This document shows positions 1 through 9,222 of a stretch of 64,000 bases of DNA, piece by piece. Position 1 is the stretch's first letter; each line of letters opens with the position of its first letter. The notes beneath the pieces are model-generated. The model was not told the DNA's origin. It worked only from the letters and a program-made list of their open reading frames with translations, and did not search any database. The translations under genes and the position numbers were made by a program. Source of the DNA: JAVVHE01 sp032249695 (GTDB taxonomy: Bacteria; Pseudomonadota; Alphaproteobacteria; Sphingomonadales; Sphingomonadaceae); NCBI GenBank assembly GCA_032249695.1, contig JAVVHE010000001.1, forward strand, positions 62,001-126,000. The letters run 5' to 3'.

Positions 1-1510
1 CGTAGGTCGCGGCAACGGTCAGCCAATCCGCGGGCTTCGCGCTCGCCTGCACTTCCAGCCCGCTGCGGCGGCTCGTGCCGACGCCGTTCGCCACGCTCGA
101 CAGGAACTGGCCGTTCACGAACTGGAACGTGGTCGTGATCTCGCGCTCGAGGTCGGTCTGATACCAGGTCACGTCCAGCGATAGGCGCTTTGCCGTCCAG
201 CCCAGCCCCACGTCGTAGCCGCGGCTCCGCTCGGGTTTCAGCGCGGGGTTGCCGATGAAGCTGCCGGGGAAGAATCCGAACTGCTCGATGAAGGTGGGAT
301 TGGCGACGCCCTCGCCGTAGCTCGCATGGCCGGTGAAGCCCGCGCCGAACTTCAGCGCTCCGGCCGCGCGCACCGTCGTCGCGTCAGCGAAATCCTGGTT
401 GCCGTCCTGCCGCACGCTGATGCTCGCGGCAGCGCGGTCGGCCCAGTCCACGCGATATTCGCCGACGCCCGAGATCTGGTCGCGGCTGCGCCGCTGGTTC
501 GATCCTGCCAGCCCGCTGCCCACGGTCGCGTTCGCTCGGAAGAACTCGCGCCGGTACTCCGCCGCTCCGGTCAAGCGATGCTTCAGCGCGCCCGTCTCGA
601 ACACGTAGCTCGTCTGGCCGATGGCGGTGACGCGCTGGCCGATCGTCAGGTTCTGGAACACGCCGCCAGCGCGATTGCGGTTCTCCGCATCGAACCACGT
701 CACGTCGGCGCGTGCGGTCCAGCCCGGCAGCAGCGTCGCCTCGGCATAGCCGCGCGCCGAGACGGCGGTGTTGGTAGTGGCGCCGGTGCCGTCGACCGGG
801 CGACCGTTCGAGCCGAAGTCATCGAAACGGCTGGTGCTGTCGGTCCAGCGCACCACTGCGCCGACCCGCGCCCAGCTCGCCGGCTCAGCCACCGCCTTGG
901 CCGAAAGCAGCAGGTTGTCGAACCCGTTCCTGCGACCGCCGGGCGTGCCGCTGATGTCGATGCCGTCGGTCGCCTGGTATGCCGCCAACGCGCTCACGCC
1001 GGCATGGGCGTCGCCCACCGATCCGGCCGCGCCGAAGCGGTAGGTGCCGAACGATCCGCCCTCTGCGCGCGCGGACAGGCGTGGCCCCTCGCCGGGCGCC
1101 AGCGTCGTCACGCTCACCACGCCGCCGATCGCTTCCGATCCCCACAGCGCCGACTGCGGCCCGCGCAGCACCTCGATGCGGCTGAGACCCTCGGCGGGCA
1201 GCGTCTGGAACAGGAACTCCGACGACGATCCGGGATCGTTCGATTGGATGCCGTCGACGAAGACCAGCGTGTGGTTCGCCTCCGCGCCGCGCAGCCGCAC
1301 CTGCGTCTGCTGGCCGATGCCGCCGCTGACCGCCACCGCGGCCGACGGGGTGAGGCGCAGATAATCGGTCGCTTGGGGCAGTTGCAGCGCCTGGATCTGG
1401 CCGAGATCAATGACCGACGCGGACACGCCGGACAGCAGCGCTGGCTCGGGCTCGCGCGCGGCGGACACGATGACGGTATCGGGAGCGGGAGTGACCGGTA
1501 GCAATGGCAT
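1..1510 (-). CDS. btuB: BtuB-like TonB-dependent vitamin B12 receptor, cut by the window edge
   Basis: Outer-membrane receptor expected to import cobalamin with TonB energy. The reading frame is open from the ATG at 1510 to the left edge, giving about 503 residues; the last strands of the barrel are outside the window. The N-terminus has a TonB-box-like stretch (DTVIVSA, residues 11-17), then a plug domain with VRLRGAEANHT, VFVDGI and VLRGPQSALWGSEAIGG, followed by repeated beta strands. The cobalamin riboswitch directly upstream fixes the substrate. Oddly, the ATG follows a good ribosome-binding site (AGGCGAGG) but the protein starts MPLLPVTPAPD with no signal peptide, and I find none in the other frames upstream. 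Either the start region carries a small deletion or the true start is unusual. Confidence 0.88.
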   Translation of the reverse strand, partial: MPLLPVTPAPDTVIVSAAREPEPALLSGVSASVIDLGQIQALQLPQATDYLRLTPSAAVAVSGGIGQQTQVRLRGAEANHTLVFVDGIQSNDPGSSSEFLFQTLPAEGLSRIEVLRGPQSALWGSEAIGGVVSVTTLAPGEGPRLSARAEGGSFGTYRFGAAGSVGDAHAGVSALAAYQATDGIDISGTPGGRRNGFDNLLLSAKAVAEPASWARVGAVVRWTDSTSRFDDFGSNGRPVDGTGATTNTAVSARGYAEATLLPGWTARADVTWFDAENRNRAGGVFQNLTIGQRVTAIGQTSYVFETGALKHRLTGAAEYRREFFRANATVGSGLAGSNQRRSRDQISGVGEYRVDWADRAAASISVRQDGNQDFADATTVRAAGALKFGAGFTGHASYGEGVANPTFIEQFGFFPGSFIGNPALKPERSRGYDVGLGWTAKRLSLDVTWYQTDLEREITTTFQFVNGQFLSSVANGVGTSRRSGLEVQASAKPADWLTVAATY

Positions 1511-1633
1511 GGGCGCACCTCGCCTGAGGGGGTTGACGACTCGGGTGGTCGTCGCAGGCGGGCACGCCCCGCTTCGCGCAGGGCTTGCTCGACACGCATC
1601 CGCTGGTCCCGGCAGCGCGTGGACGATCCGTGC

Positions 1634-1803
1634 GGCGGCAGGTCTCCTGGCTCGCGGGTCACCGCCGGGGTCGCCGCCTTCCCAACCCGAAGGCCAGTGG
1701 CTTTGGCGACACGGCTATCCGCTTACAGTTGCGGGCACAGCGCCGGACTAGGGGGCGAACCCCCGCACCGGTTTCCCTATTCTCCCCCGTCCCCGGGGGC
1801 ACC
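1634..1803 (-). promoter_or_regulatory. Cobalamin (B12) riboswitch
   Basis: Read on the minus strand, this leader shows the conserved cobalamin-riboswitch blocks in order: GGGAAACCGGTG, a G/C hairpin, TCCGGCGCTGTGCCCGCAAC, TGTAAGCGGA, the B12 box GCCACTGG, GGGAAGGC, and the terminal block GAGCCAGGAGACCTGCC. It ends about 125 nt before the receptor ATG, so adenosylcobalamin would repress the downstream receptor. The exact ends of stem P1 are estimated. Confidence 0.93.
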
Positions 1804-1929
1804 GTCGCGAGGTCCGCATACCGCCCGCCTTCGCGGTTGCGCAAGCCCGGCTGCGCAGCTAATGGGCGGCGCTTGGAGCGCTGCGGTCGGTAACCGCGGC
1901 GCGATACTGTATTTCAGGAACGACGCGCC

Positions 1930-2163
1930 ATGAAGAAGGGCATCCACCCCGACTACCACACGATCAAGGTGCAGATGACCGATGGCACCGTGTTCGAGAC
2001 GCGATCGGTGTGGGGGAATGAGGGCGATACGCTCGCGCTCGATATCGATCCGCGCGTGCACCCGGCGTGGACGGGCCAGACGTCGCGCATGCTCGATCAG
2101 GGCGGCCAGGTGGCGAAGTTCACCAAGAAGTTCGGCGCGGGCCTCAGCCTCGGCAAGAAGTAG
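1930..2163 (+). CDS. rpmE: 50S ribosomal protein L31
   Basis: A 77-residue bacterial L31, part of the large subunit at the central protuberance. It starts MKKGIHPDYH and contains the family pattern of short beta strands followed by HPAWTG and a basic C-terminus (KFTKKFGAGLSLGKK). It has no CxxC zinc ligands, so it is the zinc-free form of the type-A protein. The ATG follows an AGGAAC ribosome-binding site. It stands alone, divergent from the B12 riboswitch; the 126 bases before it must hold both promoters. Confidence 0.95.
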   Translation: MKKGIHPDYHTIKVQMTDGTVFETRSVWGNEGDTLALDIDPRVHPAWTGQTSRMLDQGGQVAKFTKKFGAGLSLGKK

Positions 2164-2245
2164 GCGCTAAGCCGCGCCCCGGGGGCTTCCGCGCCTCGCT
2201 CCACGCCTGCTATGGCGGGCGCCAGAGGGGTGGAACGGAGACCAC

Positions 2246-2701
2246 ATGCGCGTGACATTGATGGCAGCCGCGGCCTCGCTGGCGTTGGCCGGCGTGGCCT
2301 ATGCCGCGGCGGACCCGGCGATTGAAAAGGCGGTGACGACCCGCCAGGCCAACTTCAAGACGATGGGCAAGTCGTTCAAGGCGCTGTCCGAAGCGCTCGC
2401 GGCGAGCCCCGCCGACCTGAACGCGGTGAGGCAAAACGCGCAGACACTCGCCAACACCGCCGCGGTGCAGCCCGGACTGTTCCCCAAGGGGTCCGGCCCC
2501 GAGAGCGGGCTGAAGATGGAGGCAAAGGCCGACATCTGGAGCGATAACGCCAACTTCGTGCGGCTGCAGCGGGACAACATCGCCGCCGCGCAGGCGCTGG
2601 CGAGCGCTGCGCAGGGCGGCGACGTGGCAGCCATCCAAAAGGCGCGCGGCGCGTTGGGGAGCACGTGCAAGGCGTGCCACGAGAAATTCAAATCCAGCTG
2701 A
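2246..2701 (+). CDS. Periplasmic class II cytochrome c (c' type)
   Basis: A 151-residue exported cytochrome. The first 22 residues form a signal peptide ending GVAYAAA. The C-terminus carries the single haem-attachment site CKACHEKF (residues 141-148), with histidine as proximal ligand; a C-terminal CxxCH in a four-helix protein is the mark of the cytochrome c' family. The haem would face the periplasm. The next gene, a cytochrome b561, overlaps its end, so the two are likely co-translated and may form a small electron-transfer pair, but the redox partner cannot be read from the sequence. Confidence 0.9.
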   Translation: MRVTLMAAAASLALAGVAYAAADPAIEKAVTTRQANFKTMGKSFKALSEALAASPADLNAVRQNAQTLANTAAVQPGLFPKGSGPESGLKMEAKADIWSDNANFVRLQRDNIAAAQALASAAQGGDVAAIQKARGALGSTCKACHEKFKSS

Positions 2702-3357
2702 CGAGCACCCGCGTGCCCGTTTGGGACGCGGGCGTGCGGATCGTCCACTGGGCGCTGGTGCTCTTGATCCCGGCTGCGTGGTGGACGATCGAGAACCACC
2801 AGCTGGGGCGGCACAAGCTCATCGGCTACACGATCGCCGGGCTGCTGATCTTCCGGCTGTTGTGGGGGCTGTTCGGCAGCCCCTCGGCACGCTTTGCCAC
2901 GTTCGTGCGCGGGCCGCGGACGGTGCTGGCCTATCTGCGCGGCCAGGGCGCCGAGGCACCGCCGGGGCACACGCCGCTGGGCGCGCTATCGGTGGTGGCG
3001 ATCCTGGCGCTGCTGATCGGCCATGTGTCGACTGGACTGTTCGCGGTCGACACCGACGGGCTGGAGAGCGGGCCGTTCGCACATTTCGTCTCGTTCGACC
3101 AGGGCCGCTGGGCGGCGCGCGCCCACGGCGTCACATTCAACCTGATCGTTGCGATGACCGCGCTCCACGTCGGCGCGATCCTGTTCTATGCGCTGCGCGG
3201 CCGCCCGTTGGTGGGCGCGATGCTCCGCGGCTGGCGCAGCTGGGGCGACCCGGCCGCGGCTGCCAGGTTCGCGCCGTGGTGGCGGGGGGTGATGCTGGCG
3301 GTGCTGAGCGCGGTGCTGGTGTGGGGCGCGCTGCGGCTGTGGGGGCAGGACGTCTGA
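2665..3357 (+). CDS. Cytochrome b561-family membrane protein
   Basis: A 230-residue di-haem b-type cytochrome of the inner membrane. VWDAGVRIVHWALVLLIPAAW opens the first helix with a haem-ligand histidine; further helices at about 55-75, 100-120, 145-170 and 205-225 carry more candidate ligands (GHVSTG, LHVGAIL). The GTG at 2665 has a GGGGAG ribosome-binding site and overlaps the cytochrome c gene by 37 nt. A GTG at 2713 is an alternative that would remove the atypical first 16 residues. With the upstream cytochrome c it likely moves electrons between the quinone pool or NADH side and the periplasm. Confidence 0.87.
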   Translation: MQGVPREIQIQLTSTRVPVWDAGVRIVHWALVLLIPAAWWTIENHQLGRHKLIGYTIAGLLIFRLLWGLFGSPSARFATFVRGPRTVLAYLRGQGAEAPPGHTPLGALSVVAILALLIGHVSTGLFAVDTDGLESGPFAHFVSFDQGRWAARAHGVTFNLIVAMTALHVGAILFYALRGRPLVGAMLRGWRSWGDPAAAARFAPWWRGVMLAVLSAVLVWGALRLWGQDV

Positions 3358-3751
3358 CGCCAGACGGGAGATTTGCCGAGTTGCTCCCGACCGACCGGCC
3401 GCTACGCCTGGCTCGGGCCGCGCGGACCGGATGATCGAGCTGCCGACGCGCTGGCCCACGGGGGAGCCTCTTCCGAACAGCGCCGGTCGCCGGCGCCGGT
3501 CAGCAGCCCGCCGCGTGGGGATGGCCGGGCGGATCGGCAGCTTTACGCGGAAGCGCCGCGGGTTGAGCATCTCGACCGGCGCATCGCGCGGCACGGCCGT
3601 CAATGCCTCCGGAGCGGCGGCAGGCGCGGGAGTGCCGCTCGCACGGCAGAGCGCTGCGGTGCGCGCCAGACGCCTGAAGATCGAGCCCGCTGGCGGGTGA
3701 CGGAGCGGGTCCGCGCCCTGCGGCGTCGGTCCGGCTCAGAGCGGTCCAAAC
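3358..3751 (+). other. 394 bases without a recognisable gene
   Basis: Between the cytochrome pair and tRNA-Leu several short arginine-rich reading frames exist on both strands. None has a domain, signal peptide or ribosome-binding site I recognise. A minus-strand frame beginning MTAVPRDAPVEMLNPRRF near 3600 reads most like protein but I cannot support it. Confidence 0.5.
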
Positions 3752-3838
3752 TGGTGCGGTCGAGAAGACTCGAACTTCCACGGCCTTTCGGCCACAGCGA
3801 CCTCAACGCTGCGCGTCTACCAATTCCGCCACGACCGC
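3752..3838 (-). tRNA. tRNA-Leu (anticodon GAG)
   Basis: Read on the minus strand this folds as a tRNA with acceptor GCGGTCG/CGACCGC, an encoded CCA end, a D-arm with GGAATTGGTAGAC, anticodon stem CAGCG/CGCTG around loop TTGAGGT (anticodon GAG, reading CUC/CUU), a long variable arm typical of leucine tRNAs, and TTCGAGT in the T-loop. It is 87 nt including CCA. Confidence 0.96.
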
Positions 3839-3986
3839 ACGCCACAGGGTAGACCCCGGCGCAATCCGCCGGAGCGCGCGCCGATAGCAGCGGGGCACCG
3901 CTCGCGCAACCAGCCCGTCTCTCACCCATAGCGCGGAGCAACGGGCCTTCCGCCGCCGTGCGCCGCGGGCTACCTGCCGCCCCGCC

Positions 3987-5348
3987 ATGACCCGCCGCGA
4001 AATCCTCGATGAAGCGCGGCGCCTGCTCGCGCTCGCCTGGCCGGTGGCGCTGACGAGCTTGCAGTGGATCCTGATGAACCTGACGGACACTGCGCTGGTC
4101 GGGCGTTATTCCACAGCCGAGCTCGGATCGATGGGGGCGGGGCGGGCGATCGTTTGGGTGCCGGTCGTCATGGGCGTCGGCGGGCTGTCGGGCGTGCTGG
4201 TGTTCGCGGGCCGCGCCGACGGCGCGGGCGAGCGCCACAAGGCCGGCGACGCGCTGCGGCAGGGCATGATGACGGGCTTCGTGTTCGGCGTCGTCGCCTC
4301 GGCGCTGATCCTCGCGGGCGCGGGCGCGGCGGTGGACCAGATGGATGTCGCGCCCGAACTGCGCGGCTCTGCGACCGCCTACACCCGGCTGCTGGTCGTT
4401 GGCCTGCCGCTGCAGATGCTGTTCTCGGCGGCGAGCTTCTTCATGGAGGGGATCAGCCGACCGCGAGTCGCGATGACGGTCAACCTCGCGTCGATCCCGA
4501 TCAACGCACTGCTCGCGTGGGTGCTCATCAACGGCCGGCTGGGCCTGCCGCCGATGGGCGCGGCGGGAGCGGCGCTCGGGACGGCGCTGACGCAGCTTGG
4601 ATCAACGGCAACGCTGATCTGGCTGGTTCACCGGATGCCCGACGCGCGCGAATATGGCGTGATCACGCCCGAGCCACTCGTTAACCGCTGGCGCCGCGCG
4701 TGGAGGCAAGGCGGCGAGCTGCGGCGCTTCGCGGTCGCGCCCGCGCTGGCGCAGGGGTTCGAGCTGCTGGGCTTCTCGCTGCTGATGACGGCGGCGGCGC
4801 AGCAGTCGGCTGCGGTATCGGGAGCGTTTCAGGCGGCGATCTCGCTCCACATCGCGGCGATGACCGCGGCGGCGGGCCTGGGCAGCGCGGCTGGGGTGCG
4901 GGTCGCGAATGCGGTGGGAGAGGGGCGCGGCGCGGACGCACGTCCACGCACGCTGATCGCGACCGCGATGGTCATTGCGTTCACGCTGATCTTTACGGTC
5001 CTCTATCTGTTCGCAGCGCCGACGCTGCTTGCGCCCTTCTCTGACGACTCCGACGTGGTCGCGCTGGGCGCTGCGATGCTGCGGCTGATCGCGCCGGTCA
5101 CCGCGCTCGATGGCGCGCAATATGTGTTCCTCTATTCGCTGAGAAGCATTGGCGATCAGCGCGCAGCGGGCTGGATTTCCACCGCATCGTTCGCGGGCGT
5201 GATGGGGCTCGGCGGCTGGTGGGCGGCGGGGCCGGGCGGCTTCGGGCCGCTGGGGCTGATGGGTGGCGTGGCTGTCGGCGTGATCGTCGCCGCCGTTGCG
5301 CTGGGCGCACGCTTCTGGTGGCGCTCGGCGCGGCCCGTCGCGGCCTGA
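3987..5348 (+). CDS. MATE-family multidrug efflux transporter
   Basis: A 453-residue inner-membrane antiporter expected to expel cationic drugs using a Na+ or H+ gradient. It shows the two-fold repeat of about six helices each; the first helix segment (LAWPVALTSLQWILMNLTDTALVG) carries the Asn/Asp-Thr pattern of MATE helix 1 and the second half begins near residue 250 with FAVAPALAQGFELLGFSLL. Start is the ATG at 3987. It stands alone between tRNA-Leu and secA; the substrate cannot be named. Confidence 0.92.
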   Translation: MTRREILDEARRLLALAWPVALTSLQWILMNLTDTALVGRYSTAELGSMGAGRAIVWVPVVMGVGGLSGVLVFAGRADGAGERHKAGDALRQGMMTGFVFGVVASALILAGAGAAVDQMDVAPELRGSATAYTRLLVVGLPLQMLFSAASFFMEGISRPRVAMTVNLASIPINALLAWVLINGRLGLPPMGAAGAALGTALTQLGSTATLIWLVHRMPDAREYGVITPEPLVNRWRRAWRQGGELRRFAVAPALAQGFELLGFSLLMTAAAQQSAAVSGAFQAAISLHIAAMTAAAGLGSAAGVRVANAVGEGRGADARPRTLIATAMVIAFTLIFTVLYLFAAPTLLAPFSDDSDVVALGAAMLRLIAPVTALDGAQYVFLYSLRSIGDQRAAGWISTASFAGVMGLGGWWAAGPGGFGPLGLMGGVAVGVIVAAVALGARFWWRSARPVAA

Positions 5349-5446
5349 ATTGCATCGGGGCCGTGCGCCGCCTATCTCCCCTCCAGTTTTTGCCGGGCCG
5401 CATCGCTGCGCTGGGACCGGCTGTTTGGGATAGGTAGACGCTCCGG

Positions 5447-8191
5447 ATGCTCGGCTTCAACGCGCTCGCCAAGCGCATTTTCGGCTCCTCGAACGACCGC
5501 GTGGTGCGCGCGCTGCAGCCGCTCGTCGGCCGCGTGAACGCGCTTGAGACCAAGTTTGAGGCGATGAGCGATGACGAACTGCGCGGCATGACCGCGGTGT
5601 TCCGCCAGCGGCTGGCCGACGGCGAGAAGCTCGACACGCTCCAGGCCGAGGCATTCGCGACGGTGCGCGAGGCTTCGAAGCGCACCCTCGGCCAGCGCCA
5701 TTATGATGTGCAGCTCATCGGCGGCGCGGTGCTGCATCGCGGCGAGATCGCCGAGATGAAGACCGGCGAGGGCAAGACGCTCGTCGCAACGCTGGCGGTT
5801 TATCTGAATGCGCTGACCGGCAAGGGCGTCCACGTCGTCACGGTGAACGACTATCTCGCCCGCCGCGATGCCGGCTGGATGGGCCAGATTTACGGTTTCC
5901 TCGGCATGACGACGGGCGTGATCGTCCCCGGGCTCGACGACTTCGAGCGCCGCGAGGCGTATGCCTGCGACATCACCTACGGCACGAACAACGAGTTCGG
6001 CTTCGATTATCTGCGTGATAATATGAAGTACAGCCGCGACCAGATGGTGCAGCGGCCGTTCAACTTCGCGATCGTCGACGAGGTCGATTCGATCCTGATC
6101 GACGAAGCACGCACGCCGTTGATTATCAGCGGCCCGACCGAGGACAAGTCCGAGCTGTACGTCGGTGTCGACAAGGCGGTGAAGAGGCTACGGCCCGAGC
6201 ATTATGAGATCGACGAGAAGCAGAAATCGGTCGTACTGACCGAGGACGGTACCGAATATATCGAGCAGGTGCTGGCAGGCGACGGTCTGCTCGCGGTGCC
6301 AAATCTCTATGACATTGAGAATACTTCTGTCGTGCATCACCTTAATCAAGCGATGCGCGCGAACCTGATCTGGCGGCGCGATACGGATTACATCGTTCGC
6401 AACGACAAGATTATCATTATAGACGAGTTTACCGGCCGTATGATGGACGGCCGCCGCTGGTCCGATGGCCTGCACCAGGCGGTGGAGGCGAAGGAGGGGG
6501 TGGAGATCCAGCCCGAGAACCAGACGCTCGCATCGATCACCTTCCAGAATTATTTCCGCCTCTACCCCAAGTTGAGCGGCATGACCGGCACGGCTTCGAC
6601 CGAAGCGGGCGAGTTCTACGATATCTACAAGCTCGGCGTCGTCGAAATCCCGACGAATGTGCCCGTCCAGCGCAAGGACGTGGATGACGAGTTCTACAAG
6701 AACGCCGAGGACAAGTTCGGCGCGATCGCGAAAACGATCCGCGAGGCGAGCGAGCGCGGGCAGCCGGTGCTTGTCGGCACGGTCTCCATCGAAAAGTCCG
6801 AGCTCTTGAGCGAGTTCCTGAAGAAGGACGGCGTCCCCCACAAGGTGCTGAATGCGCGCTTCCACGAGCAGGAGGCGCATATCGTGGCGCAGGCCGGCCG
6901 CCAGGGCGCGGTGACGATCGCCACCAACATGGCGGGCCGCGGCACCGACATCCAGCTGGGCGGCAATTTTGAGTTCCGCGTCAATGACGAGCTGAGCCAG
7001 ATGCCCGAAGGCGAGCTGAAGGACGCCGCGAAGGCTCGCATCCGGCAGGAAATCGCCGACGAGAAGGCTCGCGTGCTCGCAGCCGGCGGGCTGTTCGTGC
7101 TGGGCACCGAGCGCCACGAGAGCCGCCGCATCGACAATCAGCTACGCGGGCGGAGCGGCCGCCAGGGTGACCCGGGTTTCAGCCGGTTTTACCTGAGCTT
7201 GGACGACGACCTGCTGCGCATCTTCGGCCAGCAGTCGATGCTGCACCGCATGATGAACAGCTCGCTGGAACAGGGCGAGGCGATCGTCCATCCGTGGATC
7301 AGCAAGGCCATCGAGACTGCGCAGAAAAAGGTCGAGGCGCGCAATTACGAAGTGCGAAAGCAGCTGCTCCAGTATGACGACGTGATGAACGATCAGCGCA
7401 AGGTCGTCTACGAACAGCGCCAGGACATCATGGATTCGGATAATGTCGGCGATATCGTCGCCGAGATGCGCCGCGAGGTTGTCGGTGGTCTGGTGCGCGG
7501 AACCTGCCCTGAGGGCAGCTATCCGGAGACGTGGCAGGCCGAGGAGCTGTCGGCTGCGGCGATCGAGATTCTGGGCGTTGATGCGCCCATCGCCGACTGG
7601 GCCAGGGAAGAGGGGATCGATCCCGAGACGGTGCAGGAAAGGCTAGAGAAGCTCGCCGACGAGAAGATCGAGGCCAAGTGCGCTGAAGCAGAGGCGAGCG
7701 AGGCCGGGCTGTGGACTCGCGTTGAGAAGCACCTGCTCCTGCAAGCTATCGACCATCATTGGAAGGAGCATCTGGCGACGCTCGACAGCTTGCGCAACGT
7801 CATTCACCTGCGCGCCTATGCGCAGAAGACGCCGCTCAACGAGTATAAGCAGGAAGCCTTCGCGCTGTTCGAGCGGATGCTTGGCGCGGTGCGCGAGGAA
7901 GTGACCAAGAACGCCGCCTTCGCCGAGTTCCGCGTGCCGCAGCTCGACCAACTGCCAATGCCCGACATGAGCCTGTTCCACCAGGACCCCTTCACCGGCG
8001 AGAACGACGCGATGCCGAGCTTCGGCGCGTTCGGCACAGGGCCGCTGCCGGGCCTGGCGCTTGCCGAACGCCCGCGCACCGAGGGGTTGAGCGACGATCC
8101 GGCGACGTGGGCGGGACAGGTCGGCCGCAACGAACCGTGCCCCTGCGGATCGGGCAAGAAGTTCAAGCACTGCCACGGCGCGCTGGCCTAA
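5447..8191 (+). CDS. secA: Protein translocase ATPase SecA
   Basis: The 914-residue motor that drives unfolded proteins through SecYEG. Walker A is EMKTGEGKTLVA near residue 100, the DEAD-type box is IVDEVDSILIDEART near 210, NMAGRGTDIQLGG near 500 is the second helicase domain, and QLRGRSGRQGDPG near 565 is the arginine-finger region. The C-terminus ends in the zinc motif CPCGSGKKFKHCHG that binds SecB. Length and domain order match full-length SecA. The start ATG at 5447 gives the normal MLGFNALAKRIFGSSNDR. Confidence 0.98.
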   Translation: MLGFNALAKRIFGSSNDRVVRALQPLVGRVNALETKFEAMSDDELRGMTAVFRQRLADGEKLDTLQAEAFATVREASKRTLGQRHYDVQLIGGAVLHRGEIAEMKTGEGKTLVATLAVYLNALTGKGVHVVTVNDYLARRDAGWMGQIYGFLGMTTGVIVPGLDDFERREAYACDITYGTNNEFGFDYLRDNMKYSRDQMVQRPFNFAIVDEVDSILIDEARTPLIISGPTEDKSELYVGVDKAVKRLRPEHYEIDEKQKSVVLTEDGTEYIEQVLAGDGLLAVPNLYDIENTSVVHHLNQAMRANLIWRRDTDYIVRNDKIIIIDEFTGRMMDGRRWSDGLHQAVEAKEGVEIQPENQTLASITFQNYFRLYPKLSGMTGTASTEAGEFYDIYKLGVVEIPTNVPVQRKDVDDEFYKNAEDKFGAIAKTIREASERGQPVLVGTVSIEKSELLSEFLKKDGVPHKVLNARFHEQEAHIVAQAGRQGAVTIATNMAGRGTDIQLGGNFEFRVNDELSQMPEGELKDAAKARIRQEIADEKARVLAAGGLFVLGTERHESRRIDNQLRGRSGRQGDPGFSRFYLSLDDDLLRIFGQQSMLHRMMNSSLEQGEAIVHPWISKAIETAQKKVEARNYEVRKQLLQYDDVMNDQRKVVYEQRQDIMDSDNVGDIVAEMRREVVGGLVRGTCPEGSYPETWQAEELSAAAIEILGVDAPIADWAREEGIDPETVQERLEKLADEKIEAKCAEAEASEAGLWTRVEKHLLLQAIDHHWKEHLATLDSLRNVIHLRAYAQKTPLNEYKQEAFALFERMLGAVREEVTKNAAFAEFRVPQLDQLPMPDMSLFHQDPFTGENDAMPSFGAFGTGPLPGLALAERPRTEGLSDDPATWAGQVGRNEPCPCGSGKKFKHCHGALA

Positions 8192-8289
8192 GCGGCGGTC
8201 AACCAGGGAGCTTCGTCGTCCCGCGGCGGACCGGCGACCCGCATTTGACCCCGCCAGCAGCGCTCATCCGCCGCGCCCGCCCGCCCCGC

Positions 8290-9162
8290 TTAGCGCGCCA
8301 GGAACGCCGTCAGTTCGCTGCGGAAGCGGTCCGGCGCGTCGGCCATGATAAAATGCGCGCTGCCGGGAACAAGGATCGTCCGAACGTTCGGCACCCCCGC
8401 GTAGATCGCTTTGTAGAGGCCGGCGATCTGCTCGTCGCTCACGCTCAGCTGCGTGGGTTTGGCGTAGAGCACGGTCATCGGAGCGGCGATCCGCGGCAGC
8501 TCGGGGCGCAGATCGGTCAGCATCAGTTCGTAATAGGCCTCGTCCACCACCGCCTTGTCGCTGTCCCGCGAATCCTTCAGCGCGGCGGCTCGCTCGCTGG
8601 CGGTGTTGACCATCCCGGCGATCGACTGCTCCTCGAAAGCGGCGCGCTGCTCGGGGGTTGCTTTCGCCTGCATCGCGCGGAACTGGTCGGCGATTCCCTT
8701 CACCTGTTCAGGGGTGGCGCCCGGCCCGGCGAAGAACACGCCCATCCACGGCACCATGTCGACGACCATCAGCCGTCCGACCAGCTCGGGATGGCGCGCA
8801 GCGATCATCATGCCCAGCGTGCCGCCCATCGAGTGGCCAACAATCGCGGGGCGCTTCAAGCCAGCCTCGCGGATGTAGCGCGCGATCTCTTCGGCAACGG
8901 GCGCGACGACGTCGCCCTTGGCGTTGGCGCCCGCCGGGAGGCCGGCGAAGCCGCGCACGTGGACCAGATGGTAGCGGTAGCCCGGCACCGCCTTCACGGT
9001 CGATTGCCACACGCGCGGCTGGCTGGTTAGGCCAGGGATCAGCACGACGTCGGGCCCGCTGCCCTCAACGCGCACCGCGATGCGGTTCGAGCTGAACTCG
9101 GCCTGCGCGGCGGCGGGGGCGATGATGGCTGCGGCGGCGAGCAGGGCAGGGGTGAAACGCAT
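8290..9162 (-). CDS. Exported alpha/beta-fold hydrolase
   Basis: A 290-residue serine hydrolase. The start ATG at 9162 has GAGG upstream and begins a signal peptide (MRFTPALLAAAAIIAPAAAQA), so the enzyme is periplasmic or outside the cell. The fold marks are VLIPGLTSQPRVW (oxyanion region), the nucleophile elbow GHSMGG near residue 120, and GSAHFIMADAPDRF near the end with the catalytic histidine. Substrate is unknown. It stands between secA and the ABC-F gene, convergent with secA. Confidence 0.88.
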   Translation of the reverse strand: MRFTPALLAAAAIIAPAAAQAEFSSNRIAVRVEGSGPDVVLIPGLTSQPRVWQSTVKAVPGYRYHLVHVRGFAGLPAGANAKGDVVAPVAEEIARYIREAGLKRPAIVGHSMGGTLGMMIAARHPELVGRLMVVDMVPWMGVFFAGPGATPEQVKGIADQFRAMQAKATPEQRAAFEEQSIAGMVNTASERAAALKDSRDSDKAVVDEAYYELMLTDLRPELPRIAAPMTVLYAKPTQLSVSDEQIAGLYKAIYAGVPNVRTILVPGSAHFIMADAPDRFRSELTAFLAR

Positions 9163-9222
9163 CGGCACCTCGGTCTCGTGTGGTGTTGCGGCATAACTTG
9201 CTCGGGCCGCGCCACCAAGCCT

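Noticed and set aside
3752..3838. Integration of a mobile element at tRNA-Leu or tRNA-Gln
   Set aside because: No integrase and no repeated tRNA 3' end was seen near either tRNA gene.
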